From Clostridium sp. (GTDB taxonomy: Bacteria; Bacillota; Clostridia; Acetivibrionales; Acetivibrionaceae), in contig JAAZML010000167.1 of assembly GCA_012798835.1 (NCBI GenBank), positions 1 to 56,858 on the forward strand: a stretch of 56,858 nt of DNA, written 5' to 3'. Under the pieces are notes generated by a model that had not been told where the DNA came from, made no database searches, and was given only the letters and a program-made list of their open reading frames with translations. Below are positions 1 through 9,298 of the stretch, one piece after another. The position numbers and the translations under genes are program-made. How positions within the stretch are numbered: the first letter of the stretch is position 1; the number at the start of each line of letters is the position of its first letter.

Positions 1-1524
1 AACTTTAGATTTTGATATAATACTATCCACATTATCCATTGTATCTTTTGCTTGATCGATCTGATTCCTCGTTGTTAGTACCCTTCCCTTCCCCTCTTTT
101 ACGATGCTATCTTGCTCTACACTCTTTTTGCGTATCATGTCCAAAATGGCGTTTGTTTCCTCTATAGATACATATGTTTGCTGAATTTTTGAGGATACAT
201 TTGTCGATGCGTCCACCGTTATATTGGATGCCTCCTTAATGCTTCTTATCAATCCATTCAGGTTTTGTATCATCTTTGCAAAACTGTTGCTAAGTCTGCC
301 TATCTCATCCTTTCTATCCTCTGCCACATAATCAATGGATATGTTACCACAGCTTACTTTTTCCATCCTATTAACCAACAAACGTATATTCTTGGTGATA
401 TCTCTGTTTACAAACCAAGTAAAAAAGATTCCTAGTACCAAACAGGTCAACCCAATTAAAATTACACGGTAGGCAATTTTACTTACACCCTCAGTAACCC
501 TTTTTATCTCTGTTACCGTTACAACAGTCCAGCCAAGATCATGATCCCCTATCGTATCTATGGTCGAAAAGGTAATAAGCATATTCTTCCCATATAATTC
601 ATCAGTAAATACACTACTCTGCTGCGTTTTAATCTTTTTTATAATATCCGCATTCAGATATGAGAATTGTTCTTTATCCCCCTGATTTAAATCCCCAATA
701 GATAAACCAAAATGATTTTCGTTTCTGGGATTTATTATTAAATTCCCGTCATTTCCAATTACATAGATACATCCCCCATGATTTATTTTCACTTTGCCAA
801 GCATATCCGAAAATTTATTATAATTGAGGTAGAAGAATAGGTTCCCCTGACTTTTAAGGCTTGTGCTGCCAAAAACTTTTTTTGCAAGGGTAATCACATA
901 CCCCCCCATCCCTGTACTATCCTGAACAATATCCAAATCCTGTGCATAGGGCTGATACCATTTTGTATTCAAACCCCCTTCGATAAAAGAGTTGATACTT
1001 AATACTTCCTTTATATCTTGATTCACAGCTATGCCCTGTTGACCCGAGAAGGAACCATAATAATCATTAGAAACCGCCAAAACAGCATTCATCTTATCGG
1101 CATGGGCGGCAACATAATCCGTTAATTCCGCTTTGATTTGACCCGCATATCTGTTTTTTTCTTTTTCATCCTGGGAATTTCCCATCTTAGAAACCAGCTG
1201 TGCTACCTGATCATTTCTACTTAAATCCGTTGCAAGGGCATCAGTCTCTTCAAGTAACATCTGTATACTTAAGGTGGCCTGCATGTTTACTTGAAATGTT
1301 GATTCTTTGGCCTGCTCAATTAATATATTCCGTACAGTCCCAAAAGAATAAAATATCACCACCGATAGGGATAAAATTATGATCGCAGATATAATAACAT
1401 TTAATTTGATAGCAACACTTACATCCTTTAGCCTAGCAAACCTTCGCACCCTAACTTTTTTAATAAACCAGTTATAAATTTTGTTTTTTTTATAGAAGTT
1501 CCTGGGCTTTGGACTTTTCCCCAT
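1..1524 (-). CDS. Methyl-accepting chemotaxis protein, C-terminal part beyond window
   Basis: This is a membrane chemoreceptor that passes ligand signals to CheA/CheW; the first 508 codons are present and the frame is still open at the window edge. After a basic N-terminus there is a membrane helix at about residues 42-62, then a large extracytoplasmic region of dCache type, a second helix at about 350-372, and a HAMP region with a DEIGRLSNSF segment around 405. The beginning of the coiled-coil signalling domain follows. The conserved hairpin tip lies outside the window, so the family call rests on the Cache-TM-HAMP-coiled-coil layout. The ATG at 1524 is preceded by GGTAGGTG. A strong promoter lies about 240 bases upstream, which gives a long leader. 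The ligand cannot be told from the sequence. Confidence 0.88.
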   Translation of the reverse strand, partial: MGKSPKPRNFYKKNKIYNWFIKKVRVRRFARLKDVSVAIKLNVIISAIIILSLSVVIFYSFGTVRNILIEQAKESTFQVNMQATLSIQMLLEETDALATDLSRNDQVAQLVSKMGNSQDEKEKNRYAGQIKAELTDYVAAHADKMNAVLAVSNDYYGSFSGQQGIAVNQDIKEVLSINSFIEGGLNTKWYQPYAQDLDIVQDSTGMGGYVITLAKKVFGSTSLKSQGNLFFYLNYNKFSDMLGKVKINHGGCIYVIGNDGNLIINPRNENHFGLSIGDLNQGDKEQFSYLNADIIKKIKTQQSSVFTDELYGKNMLITFSTIDTIGDHDLGWTVVTVTEIKRVTEGVSKIAYRVILIGLTCLVLGIFFTWFVNRDITKNIRLLVNRMEKVSCGNISIDYVAEDRKDEIGRLSNSFAKMIQNLNGLIRSIKEASNITVDASTNVSSKIQQTYVSIEETNAILDMIRKKSVEQDSIVKEGKGRVLTTRNQIDQAKDTMDNVDSIISKSKV

Positions 1525-1754
1525 AAATTACACCTACCATTTCGGAATAATACTGGATTTATATAATTATTTTAAGGTAATTGGTACGTAGAATCTGACC
1601 CTAAATTGCTCTTTTATAATCTGTGGCCGTTACTGTCCTTTTCTTCTTATTTCATTATGTATAGTTGTATTTGGATTGTTCTGGGGTATTGCTAGGGAGA
1701 AAAGGTGATATATATATTATCGGCAAGCAGGCTCGATTTTAAAGTTGTTTTCTT
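1525..1754 (-). other. Long 5' leader of the chemoreceptor gene, no known element recognised
   Basis: About 230 bases separate the predicted transcription start near 1754 from the receptor start. I looked for c-di-GMP riboswitch signatures, which are common before clostridial chemoreceptors, and did not find the conserved cores. No convincing ORF or terminator is visible. Its length suggests an untranslated regulatory leader, but no function can be assigned. Confidence 0.4.
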
Positions 1755-1760
1755 ATTTTA

Positions 1761-1789
1761 ATTATAACATATCACATATTGCATGTTAA
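1761..1789 (-). promoter_or_regulatory. Sigma-A-type promoter for the chemoreceptor
   Basis: Reading the minus strand, TTAACA (-35) and TATAAT (-10) are 17 bases apart. TGT directly before the -10 makes an extended -10 element. Transcription would start near 1754. Confidence 0.65.
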
Positions 1790-1894
1790 TGTAAATAACT
1801 GGATTCCAGATCGTATAACTTGTATATTAGGGAATTGTATAACCCGATAAAAAAGCTTTATATAAATGAATATGATTAAATTAGATAAGTTAAA

Positions 1895-1938
1895 GGCTAC
1901 CAAAAAGACCCTTTAGGGGGGTGGCCTTTTTGGTAGCC
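1895..1938 (-). terminator. Probable terminator after the pectate lyase gene
   Basis: A perfect 13-base inverted repeat (GGCTACCAAAAAG at 1895-1907 against CTTTTTGGTAGCC at 1926-1938) lies about 90 bases past the pectate lyase stop. On the minus strand it is followed by a short T-rich stretch. The long stem is convincing; the U-tract is weak. Confidence 0.55.
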
Positions 1939-2025
1939 TCCTGCATTTTTCATATTGTAAAATATGTACTTGAATTTAAAGTTGCGGAAAAAGTTCACTC
2001 CCCGCCTGCAGCCCATATGGACAAA

Positions 2026-3786
2026 TTATTTTACTGCTTCGATAATAACCTTGTCAAGCAGTGGTCCTCCATCATTTGTCCTGCTTTTAAACCGTATAAT
2101 ATTGTCAAAACCACTATTCATGTTTGTCACAACTGTAAGGGAACCCCATGTATCCCACGAACCCGTGCTTGGAAATTCCTTTCTACTTTCAACAGTGTTA
2201 CTATTTACCTTAATCTCCATTTCCAAATTATCTTCCGTGCCGTTTGAGTAGATAAAGGTAAGCATCACTTCACCGCTTATGGGGGAACCAACCTTTTTCA
2301 TCTCTACATATGCATCTTTCACCTGATCAAAAATAACATAATCCGATTCTACCCTAGCATATTTAAAATTATTACTATCCGCTTCCGCTTCGTGTACAAT
2401 AACATCCCCCGCGTCTGGATTTTGGGTCGGTTGCGGGGTAGGATCACTTGGGTAATCAACATTATAGGGCAATTTATCAATTCGTTTTAGTAAATACCTT
2501 TTTAGCAAAACAAGATCACTGGTATCGACACTTCCATCAACATTCAGATCACTGCAAAGAAACTGTTCATCACTAAAATCCATGCTACCTAGCAAATAGT
2601 TTTTCAATAGCCTTAAATCCATCGTATCAATTTTATTGTCTCCATTTATATCCCCATAGTTTATTTTTATTGTTGGTATCGGTGTAGGTAGCTGCGTTGG
2701 TGTCGGCGTGGGTAGCTTAGTCGGTTCTGGTGTCGGCTTACTTGTTGGTTCCGTTGGCTTTGTTCCATCAATTTTCCCTACTCCTGAGTACTCACTTACG
2801 ATATCCTTCACCTGTTCCGGCGCATGCAATACATGAGAGTAATTATAGGGAATATCAACTTTGCAGGTGGATACTGTTGGCATATTTCCTGTACAATTTA
2901 TAAATAAATTATTAGATACATCCCAGTAGCCTTCTTCTTTGCTATACCAATAGCCAATTGGATCCTTAAAATTTTCAAAATAATTATTTTCAATTTTAAT
3001 TTTTGCACCCTGTCTGCAGTTAATCCCAGTATCTAGATTGTTTGCATAGTAGTTGTTAAATATATGCCCGGTCCCAAATCTAAAGGCTGGTAAACGTGAG
3101 TTACAATCGGAAATATAATTGTGGTGGTATGTAATTTTTCTATCAAAATTATCACTGTCTGAGGAACCTATAAGGCTGGTCTTGTATGAGTGGTGCAGCC
3201 GATTCCAAGAAAAAGTTATGTATTCACTATCCTTTTTGGCATCGAACAAGCCATCATAATGATCTTTTCCATGATCCAAGTCGTTGTAAAGCTCACAGTG
3301 ATCTATCCAGATGTTGCTAGCAGGTCCTTCAACGCTTATACAATCCTTATCACCAGTATCCACATGGTGTATTTTTAAGTTTTGAATTATTACATTTTTG
3401 GCTTTTACAATTTTTATTCCTATTCCATCGAATTCGCCTTTAGTTCCAACCCCAATAATGGAAACATCCTCAACCTCTTTTACGTCTATCTTGCTATCCT
3501 TTGTATTTGAAGGAGTTATGGTACCTTGCACATATATAGTCAGCGGTTCGTTTATGTTTCCTTTTTTCTTATCATAGAGTAGACTCTCTATCTCACTGCC
3601 TGTACTTACATATTTAGTTATACCTCCCTGTCCCCCTGTTGTACCACCGTTTAAAGTAGCAAACCCAATCAATTCAAACATATCTTGTGAAGCCAAGACT
3701 CTTTCATCTAAAGTAAATATTAGTGTAGCAGCAAGAAGCAAAGCAAATATAACAAAGTAGCATGTTGTTTTAGTTATTCCTGTCAC
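2026..3786 (-). CDS. Pectate lyase (PL1) with internal type I dockerin and C-terminal CBM
   Basis: A secreted cellulosomal enzyme that cleaves pectate by beta-elimination. A signal peptide (about residues 1-33) is followed by a right-handed beta-helix PL1 domain (about 35-340) containing WIDHCEL, the YDGLFDAKK segment that supplies calcium ligands, and RLPAFRFG with the likely catalytic Arg. A Pro/Thr linker (345-375) leads to a two-segment type I dockerin (about 376-445; [11 protein letters not shown] and [10 protein letters not shown] calcium loops). A second linker leads to a C-terminal beta-sandwich (470-586) that looks like a CBM6/35-type module (HEAEA start). The start is GTG at 3786 behind GGAGGT. 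The dockerin sits between the enzyme and the CBM rather than at the C-terminus. It has its own promoter and no operon partner. Confidence 0.93.
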   Translation of the reverse strand: MTGITKTTCYFVIFALLLAATLIFTLDERVLASQDMFELIGFATLNGGTTGGQGGITKYVSTGSEIESLLYDKKKGNINEPLTIYVQGTITPSNTKDSKIDVKEVEDVSIIGVGTKGEFDGIGIKIVKAKNVIIQNLKIHHVDTGDKDCISVEGPASNIWIDHCELYNDLDHGKDHYDGLFDAKKDSEYITFSWNRLHHSYKTSLIGSSDSDNFDRKITYHHNYISDCNSRLPAFRFGTGHIFNNYYANNLDTGINCRQGAKIKIENNYFENFKDPIGYWYSKEEGYWDVSNNLFINCTGNMPTVSTCKVDIPYNYSHVLHAPEQVKDIVSEYSGVGKIDGTKPTEPTSKPTPEPTKLPTPTPTQLPTPIPTIKINYGDINGDNKIDTMDLRLLKNYLLGSMDFSDEQFLCSDLNVDGSVDTSDLVLLKRYLLKRIDKLPYNVDYPSDPTPQPTQNPDAGDVIVHEAEADSNNFKYARVESDYVIFDQVKDAYVEMKKVGSPISGEVMLTFIYSNGTEDNLEMEIKVNSNTVESRKEFPSTGSWDTWGSLTVVTNMNSGFDNIIRFKSRTNDGGPLLDKVIIEAVK

Positions 3787-3858
3787 CGTGACTTACCTCC
3801 TTAAATTTTTTTAAAACTTGTAGCCATCCCCCATCACACAAGTTTGTCTATTACTTTA

Positions 3859-3887
3859 GTTTTATAACAATCTACGTTGCATGTCAA
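3859..3887 (-). promoter_or_regulatory. Promoter for the pectate lyase
   Basis: A perfect -35 box TTGACA (minus strand, 3882-3887) is followed 17 bases later by TAAAAC. A TATAAA overlaps at a 15-base spacing, so the exact -10 is uncertain. It lies about 75 bases before the GTG start. Confidence 0.55.
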
Positions 3888-3948
3888 GCGGATTACCCCA
3901 TTAACTTTTGTTTTAATTGCTTACATAAATATAATTTGTTTCGATTGT

Positions 3949-3977
3949 TTGACAGTTGATTTTTGGAATCGTATAAT
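3949..3977 (+). promoter_or_regulatory. Consensus promoter for the zinc-ribbon/TPM pair
   Basis: TTGACA, a 17-base spacer and TATAAT, both hexamers perfect. It implies transcription starting near 3984 and a leader of about 105 bases before the start at 4090. Confidence 0.8.
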
Positions 3978-3985
3978 TAAAAGGT

Positions 3986-4060
3986 GTTGTTCAAATAATT
4001 TGGACTCCTGTTCATTTGATATCATTATACCAACTGGTAATACATACACATTTGAACAAC
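3986..4060 (+). repeat. 11-base perfect inverted repeat in the leader
   Basis: GTTGTTCAAAT at 3986-3996 and its exact complement ATTTGAACAAC at 4050-4060 bracket a 53-base loop. The repeat starts at the expected transcription start and ends 16 bases before the Shine-Dalgarno sequence. It may be an operator pair or an mRNA stem; the sequence does not say which. Confidence 0.6.
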
Positions 4061-4089
4061 AAATTATAACTTTCATAAGGAGAATGCGA

Positions 4090-5118
4090 ATGGAATCAGT
4101 AAAAGAATACAAATGCCCTAGCTGCGGGGCCTCACTACAATTTGATCCGCCAACCCAAAGCTGGAAATGCCATTATTGCTCCGTGGAGTACTCCAAAGAA
4201 CAGTTTGATAAACATAGTCAGGAAACTGCCCTTGAAGAGGATATGCCTGAGCTGGATTCATACGTATGCAATAGCTGCGGGGCGGAGCTGATAGCCGATG
4301 ATACAACATCTGCTACCTTTTGCCTATATTGCAAAAGCGCAGCCGTGATCAAGACAAGATTTTCCGGACGCTTTAAACCCAAAAGTGTTATACCTTTCAA
4401 ATTGACATCTGATGAAGCAAAACAAATCTATAGCAAATGGATCCACAGGCGTATACTTGCCCCTAATGAGTTTAAGCAAAAGGAAGAGATTGATAAAGTT
4501 ACCGGGATATACGCTCCCTTTTGGCTTTTTGATTGTAATGCCAACGGCACCATCCAAGGCGATGCAACAAAAGTCAGGACATGGACTCAAGGAGACTATA
4601 GGTATACTCAGACTAAATATTATACTTTTCTAAGGACAGGATGTGCAGGATACAACCAGATCCCTGTAGATGCCTCAAAAAAGCTCGATGATAAATACAT
4701 GCATATGATAGAACCTTTCAATTATAGCGAAATGACAGATTTTTCATTGAAATATATGTCAGGTTTTATGGCTGAAAAATATGATGTTGAATCCGATGAA
4801 GCAAAAACTGTTATGAATGGCAGGGTGGAAAATTACCTTGCAAAAAGACTGAAAGATACCGTAAATGGATATTCCACCTGCACTGTTAGTAGTAAAAATA
4901 TTATGCTTTCCGATATAGATAATTCCTACTCCATGCTACCCATTTATCTTTTGATCAATAAATACAAGGATAAAAAACACATATTTATTGTAAACGGTCA
5001 AACAGGTAAAGTGGTTGGCGATACCCCAATTAGCCCAGTTAAACAGGTGGTTTTTGCCCTGCTAGTTTTTGCGGTATCATGGATAATTATTGTTTTTGGG
5101 GGTGCTCTTCTTGCATAA
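4090..5118 (+). CDS. Double zinc-ribbon membrane protein of unknown function
   Basis: A 342-residue protein that begins with two zinc ribbons: CPSCGASL...CHYC near residues 8-30 and CNSCGAEL...CLYC near 59-81. A soluble alpha/beta domain of about 200 residues follows, then one C-terminal membrane helix (about 320-340). The frame runs open upstream to 3877, but AAGGAG at 4077-4082 fits the ATG at 4090 and the promoter at 3949-3977 excludes the longer version. Such proteins are often found with TPM-domain proteins, and the next gene overlaps it by 8 bases and encodes one. This suggests a membrane-linked pair, with zinc-ribbon chaperone or scaffold roles only a guess. No enzymatic motif is recognised. 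Confidence 0.8.
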   Translation: MESVKEYKCPSCGASLQFDPPTQSWKCHYCSVEYSKEQFDKHSQETALEEDMPELDSYVCNSCGAELIADDTTSATFCLYCKSAAVIKTRFSGRFKPKSVIPFKLTSDEAKQIYSKWIHRRILAPNEFKQKEEIDKVTGIYAPFWLFDCNANGTIQGDATKVRTWTQGDYRYTQTKYYTFLRTGCAGYNQIPVDASKKLDDKYMHMIEPFNYSEMTDFSLKYMSGFMAEKYDVESDEAKTVMNGRVENYLAKRLKDTVNGYSTCTVSSKNIMLSDIDNSYSMLPIYLLINKYKDKKHIFIVNGQTGKVVGDTPISPVKQVVFALLVFAVSWIIIVFGGALLA

Positions 5119-5887
5119 AAAAATAATTGTTATACTTTTGATTTGCCTTGGGATTTTTCTTAGTACATCGTTGCCACTTTATGCCTACAGTTCCCATAAT
5201 ATCATAGACAACCTAGGTTATCTTACCGAGGATGAAATTGCATCCCTCCAGGACTTTATTGATAGTATCACAAACTTCTACAAGTTTGATACAGTCATAG
5301 TTATAACCGATGACACGGACGGCAAAACCTCTCAAAAATTTGCCGATGATTTCTATGATTATAATAATTACAGAGCCTCGGGGATATTAATGCTCATAAA
5401 CATGGACAAAAGAGAAGTTCATATCTCCACATCTGGTAACACGATTGATATTTTTACAGATGCTCGGATCAACGAAATGCTGGGCAATGCAACCGGCTAT
5501 CTCTCCGAAGGTGATTACTACAACGCTTGCTTTGTTTTTATTGGGAATGTGCAATTGAACGCATATAATGGTGTACCCTCCAATAAAGATACTTATTTGA
5601 CAAAAGTCGTATTAATGATCAAAAATCTTCGTACATATATAATAGCCCTAATACTTGCTATAGCTGCAACTTTTATTGTATCCTTTTCCAGCAAGGGTAA
5701 AACTACAACAACTCATCTTACATATGAAAAAGGCGGCACTTTTGCTCTTTCTAAAACCAGGGATAATTTTATAAGGGAATCAACTTCAAGAACCAAAATA
5801 CAAAGGAACAGCCCCTCCCACGGCAAAAGCAGCACTCACAGGGGGAGCAGCGGGAGGACCCATGGCGGGGGTGGACGCAAATTTTGA
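5111..5887 (+). CDS. TPM-domain (YgcG-like) membrane protein
   Basis: A 258-residue protein. A signal peptide (about 1-24) is followed by a TPM domain (about 28-150; HNIIDNLGYLTEDEIASL near its start), a membrane helix (about 175-195) and a basic cytoplasmic tail ending in a Gly/Ser/His/Arg-rich stretch (RGSSGRTHGGGGRKF). That tail is typical of this family. Some TPM proteins have phosphatase activity or assist membrane-complex repair; no function can be fixed here. TTG at 5111 is chosen because GGGGGTG lies 6-7 bases upstream; another TTG at 5090 lacks a ribosome binding site. It overlaps the zinc-ribbon gene, so translation is probably coupled. Confidence 0.82.
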   Translation: MHKKIIVILLICLGIFLSTSLPLYAYSSHNIIDNLGYLTEDEIASLQDFIDSITNFYKFDTVIVITDDTDGKTSQKFADDFYDYNNYRASGILMLINMDKREVHISTSGNTIDIFTDARINEMLGNATGYLSEGDYYNACFVFIGNVQLNAYNGVPSNKDTYLTKVVLMIKNLRTYIIALILAIAATFIVSFSSKGKTTTTHLTYEKGGTFALSKTRDNFIRESTSRTKIQRNSPSHGKSSTHRGSSGRTHGGGGRKF

Positions 5888-5919
5888 TTAGACAACCTAA
5901 AAAGTAAACTTGCAAAAAT

Positions 5920-5948
5920 ATAGCCCCACAGACTTTCTGTGGGGCTAT
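5920..5948. terminator. Bidirectional terminator between convergent genes
   Basis: ATAGCCCCACAGA and TCTGTGGGGCTAT form a perfect 13-base stem with a 3-base loop. T-rich sequence flanks both sides, so it can stop the TPM-pair transcript from the left and the GH9 cellulase transcript from the right. Confidence 0.9.
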
Positions 5949-5979
5949 ATTTATTTTGTCTTGATTTTTATAGCCTAGA

Positions 5980-8649
5980 TTAATATGGCAATCTGTCTAT
6001 TTGTCTTAACACGTACCTTTTAAGAATTGATAAGTCTAGTGTATCTACATTGCCATCTAGATTGACATCAGCAGCCTTTAGAGCATCGCCGGTCAATAGG
6101 TTTGTCTTAAGTACATGCCTCTTTAATGCTGCTACATCTAGCGTGTTGATTTCGCCATCGCCGTTTATGTCACCATAAATTACTTCGCCGCCAGGTCCGG
6201 TGCTGCTTGGGTCATAGTTTTCGTCGATATAAGCAGTTACCCATGCAAAAGGTGCATTCCAGTTAACGGTTATCTCGTTGGTTGACCATGAGTCTGTGTG
6301 GTCAAAGAAGCACTTCTGCGGTGGAACACTCTTTAAAACAGCCGCATTGATTGTTGGGTCTTCAAAACGGGAGTTTGGTCCCCCAGAGATTACCCCTGCT
6401 GGTGGTGATGGCAATTTCTTACTTGTCTGTGGAGTCCACATTCTATCATGAGGATTCAAAAGTGGACGTGTTCCGTAACCGGATACGTAGCACTGATCCT
6501 TTGCGTTTCTTCCTAGTAGATAACCCATTCCGTCATAAATTCCATCCATGTATTTGCTATCGCCTGTGAAATCACGAGCGTATGCCATAACTATCATCTG
6601 GTTTAGAATAAATGAGTTTGAACCCCACGGATATCCACCATCTTTTGACATAGCCTGTTTGATTGGGAGCCTGTAGCCCTGATCTTCAATATTAGCAAGC
6701 CATGCATCCGCAGCAGCCTTAATGTTGTTTTTAGCTTTTTGGATTTCCGAAGCTGGTAAACCATTTTCAGCCAATGCCAAGGAAACTGTTCCTAAACCTT
6801 GAGTTGTACCCCAAGTAAAGCAACCCCATAGGCCATCATCTTCGTTGGTTCCACCCATCATTGCAGGCATTTCTAGGTAATGTGGTGAGGACATAAGGTA
6901 ATCCTTATATTCGGATTTACCAGTTGTAATGTAAAGCTCACATGCTGCCCAGTAGAATTCGTCCTTAGTATAGTTATCATTGTAAGGTCCACCACCGGGT
7001 CCACCACTTCCTGGAGTATGCTCAGCATCAATCTCAGGATGCTTTAATGCAGCATTCCATGCAACTTCTGCCTTTGCCAAGCAGTCGGAAGCAAAGGAGG
7101 AATCAAATTCCTGCCATAGGCGTGCTGCTTGAGCTAGGGTTGCTGCAAAGTTAAGTGTTGCAGCTGTGCTTACAGGTCTTAAATAACGTTCTTGTGCATC
7201 TTCATGCGGTAATATACCAAGAGCTGTCCATCTAAAGTCATGTATTTTATGATGAACCATTCCTGCAATTGAAGAATCTTCGCTAGCAGTTACCTGCATT
7301 TTTTTGAAGAACTCTAACTGCCATCTTGCTTCGTCAAGTATATCAGGATATCCATTACCTTGTTCAGGAATATTCATTCCGCCATCTTTGTAGGCTCCCT
7401 GACTGGTAAGACCCATTACTTTCGCTCTTTCGTACATGTTCATTAGAGTCCAAACAGCGATACCGCCATTTACTACATACTTACCATGGTCACCAGCATC
7501 ATACCAACCACCGGTTACATTCTTCGTGTAGCTCTTTTGTGGTATTCCGGCATACTGGTCACTTTGTGGCCATGTAGGAACACTTGTATCCCCTGTGTTT
7601 GGATCTACGCCTAAATGTCCTGCAGGTCTGCAAAGATCTTCTCTTCCTGCATAAGGCATTTTAATTTCAATACCACTTCTCTTATGATAGAAAAATGTTA
7701 AAGCATCAAATTTCATTTTTGAATAAATATCGGTTCCAATATCAAAAGGATGACTGTAGTTCGTATCCGTGCTTGCGCCTGGAAGTTCGAAATAGTAGCC
7801 TTTTCCTTCTGTAGTGAAATCAGAAAAATCAAGCCAGTGTACTGTATCCTGAGAATCTTCGTCAAGACCCTTGGGAACGGTTGTTCCGCTCTTAACTACT
7901 CTGCCCGAAGAATCAAGAAGATTCCAGTTTAGAGGGCTGCTTGAGCTGGATACTACAGTTGCTACCTTTTTACCAACTGGCATATATCCTACCTGGTTAA
8001 CGCGAACATCAGCGTCTGGAAGGATTGCCACTGCAGGTTTTATAAACTGAGGATCATAAAGTGAAACATCATCTAGATACACATGGTAAGGTGTACCTGC
8101 TGCATTCTCCCCACCTAGATGGAAAGTAAATTCACAAGTATCATCTGTTGGATAATTCATTGTGAAAGTTTCCTCAACGGACAGTACTTGTCCTCCTGCT
8201 GGTACTTGATATGAGTTCCAGTTGTTGTTCCAGTACTCTTTATAAGGCTCACCCATCTGACCAACCTTAACATAAGCCTTACATGCCTTTTCGGCCCACA
8301 TCTTAAATTTTAATGTGTATGTATGGCCCTGTTCAAGAGTTATACCTCTGTGTCTTATTTGGACACTCCACTTGTTTTCACCCTTGTCTAAAACGGTTAA
8401 GCGGAAAGCTCTATTACCTGATTCCCCTGGTACATCCACCACTTGGAACTGGCACTCTCCACCACTATCTTCGCATGTATGCCATGGATAACATAAGCCT
8501 TCATCAAATATCCTTTCATATAAAAGGTCATTTGCATAAGGCGGCAAATGCGGTGCATTATCTTTCAACGCTAAAACCGTTGCAGGCAGCATTAGGGATA
8601 ATGCAATTGTCAAAACAATAGCAGCACACATTGTTTTTTTAAAATTCAT
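5980..8649 (-). CDS. celK: CelK-like GH9 cellulase with CBM4, Ig-like domain and dockerin
   Basis: A secreted cellulosomal cellulase of 889 residues, close in length and layout to C. thermocellum CelK, a cellobiohydrolase. The order is signal peptide (1-28), CBM4-type module (about 40-200), Ig-like domain (about 215-300), GH9 catalytic (alpha/alpha)6 barrel (about 305-800) and C-terminal type I dockerin (about 825-889; [10 protein letters not shown] and [10 protein letters not shown] calcium loops). GH9 landmarks are [11 protein letters not shown] with the catalytic base aspartates, the [15 protein letters not shown] segment, and [10 protein letters not shown] carrying the proton-donor Glu. 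An in-frame ATG at 8664 is part of the Shine-Dalgarno itself (GGGAGGT), so the ATG at 8649 is the better start. The exo-acting mode is inferred from the architecture. The gene stands alone behind its own promoter. Confidence 0.93.
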   Translation of the reverse strand: MNFKKTMCAAIVLTIALSLMLPATVLALKDNAPHLPPYANDLLYERIFDEGLCYPWHTCEDSGGECQFQVVDVPGESGNRAFRLTVLDKGENKWSVQIRHRGITLEQGHTYTLKFKMWAEKACKAYVKVGQMGEPYKEYWNNNWNSYQVPAGGQVLSVEETFTMNYPTDDTCEFTFHLGGENAAGTPYHVYLDDVSLYDPQFIKPAVAILPDADVRVNQVGYMPVGKKVATVVSSSSSPLNWNLLDSSGRVVKSGTTVPKGLDEDSQDTVHWLDFSDFTTEGKGYYFELPGASTDTNYSHPFDIGTDIYSKMKFDALTFFYHKRSGIEIKMPYAGREDLCRPAGHLGVDPNTGDTSVPTWPQSDQYAGIPQKSYTKNVTGGWYDAGDHGKYVVNGGIAVWTLMNMYERAKVMGLTSQGAYKDGGMNIPEQGNGYPDILDEARWQLEFFKKMQVTASEDSSIAGMVHHKIHDFRWTALGILPHEDAQERYLRPVSTAATLNFAATLAQAARLWQEFDSSFASDCLAKAEVAWNAALKHPEIDAEHTPGSGGPGGGPYNDNYTKDEFYWAACELYITTGKSEYKDYLMSSPHYLEMPAMMGGTNEDDGLWGCFTWGTTQGLGTVSLALAENGLPASEIQKAKNNIKAAADAWLANIEDQGYRLPIKQAMSKDGGYPWGSNSFILNQMIVMAYARDFTGDSKYMDGIYDGMGYLLGRNAKDQCYVSGYGTRPLLNPHDRMWTPQTSKKLPSPPAGVISGGPNSRFEDPTINAAVLKSVPPQKCFFDHTDSWSTNEITVNWNAPFAWVTAYIDENYDPSSTGPGGEVIYGDINGDGEINTLDVAALKRHVLKTNLLTGDALKAADVNLDGNVDTLDLSILKRYVLRQIDRLPY

Positions 8650-9020
8650 AACTTTACCTCCCATTAGTTAATCTAAATCATTAGATATTGAAGTCTGGGC
8701 ATTCCGTTTTTATAATATTTTTATGCCCTACAATCCTGAATACTAGAAAAATGTTTACACTTTACATTGAACGTGATTTCTAACATCCAGTAAGGTAAAT
8801 TCATACCAATAAATACCGGGTCAATCACCCCTTTTAAGTGTACACCTCCTTCTAATTTTTTTATTCATTGATTTGAAAAGCCTCAGAGCTTCATTCTAAA
8901 CAACATAATAATATGAGTAACGCAAATAGATGAGTATCTTGCAACAACGTATATTACTTCGAAGAATATAAAAATATAAAAAAGAAAATATGAAAATACA
9001 ATATATCAAACATAAACTTA

Positions 9021-9052
9021 TTACACTTTAAATATATTAGTATACAGTGTAA
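9021..9052. promoter_or_regulatory. Inverted repeat straddling the cellulase promoter -10 box, possible operator
   Basis: TTACACT (9021-9027) and AGTGTAA (9046-9052) are exact complements 18 bases apart. They enclose the -10 box and most of the -35/-10 spacer, which suits a repressor site. The regulator is unknown. Confidence 0.45.
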
Positions 9053-9059
9053 ACGTCAA
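9031..9059 (-). promoter_or_regulatory. Promoter for the GH9 cellulase
   Basis: On the minus strand TTGACG and TATATT are separated by 17 bases. Each is one mismatch from consensus. Transcription would start near 9024. Confidence 0.65.
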
Positions 9060-9298
9060 GTATATTTTTCCTCTCCCCTGCTATGTACTCCCACATAAAT
9101 ACCACTTCTTTTTTATTATAACATAAAACAAGCAATTAGTCACAGAAATTTTACATTATTATATGCAATTATGGATTCTACCCCAAGGCTCCATTTCCAT
9201 ATATTTTGTAATAAACACTTCACATTAATTTTAAAATTGCAAAATATATACACCGATTCAAATGCTGAAAAAGTATCTGTGGGCCTTAGTCCAAGCTA

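Larger units (their letters stand above)
8650..9298 (-). other. Non-coding leader and control region of the GH9 cellulase gene
   Basis: This 650-base stretch has no convincing gene. It holds the promoter at 9031-9059, an inverted repeat around it, and a leader of nearly 380 bases. The 10-mer TTACACTTTA occurs at 8755-8764 and again at 9021-9030. The part from 9060 to 9298 is AT-rich with no recognisable terminator for the upstream glmM unit. Confidence 0.5.

Noticed and set aside
1525-1760. c-di-GMP riboswitch in the chemoreceptor leader
   Set aside because: The conserved aptamer cores are missing on the minus strand.
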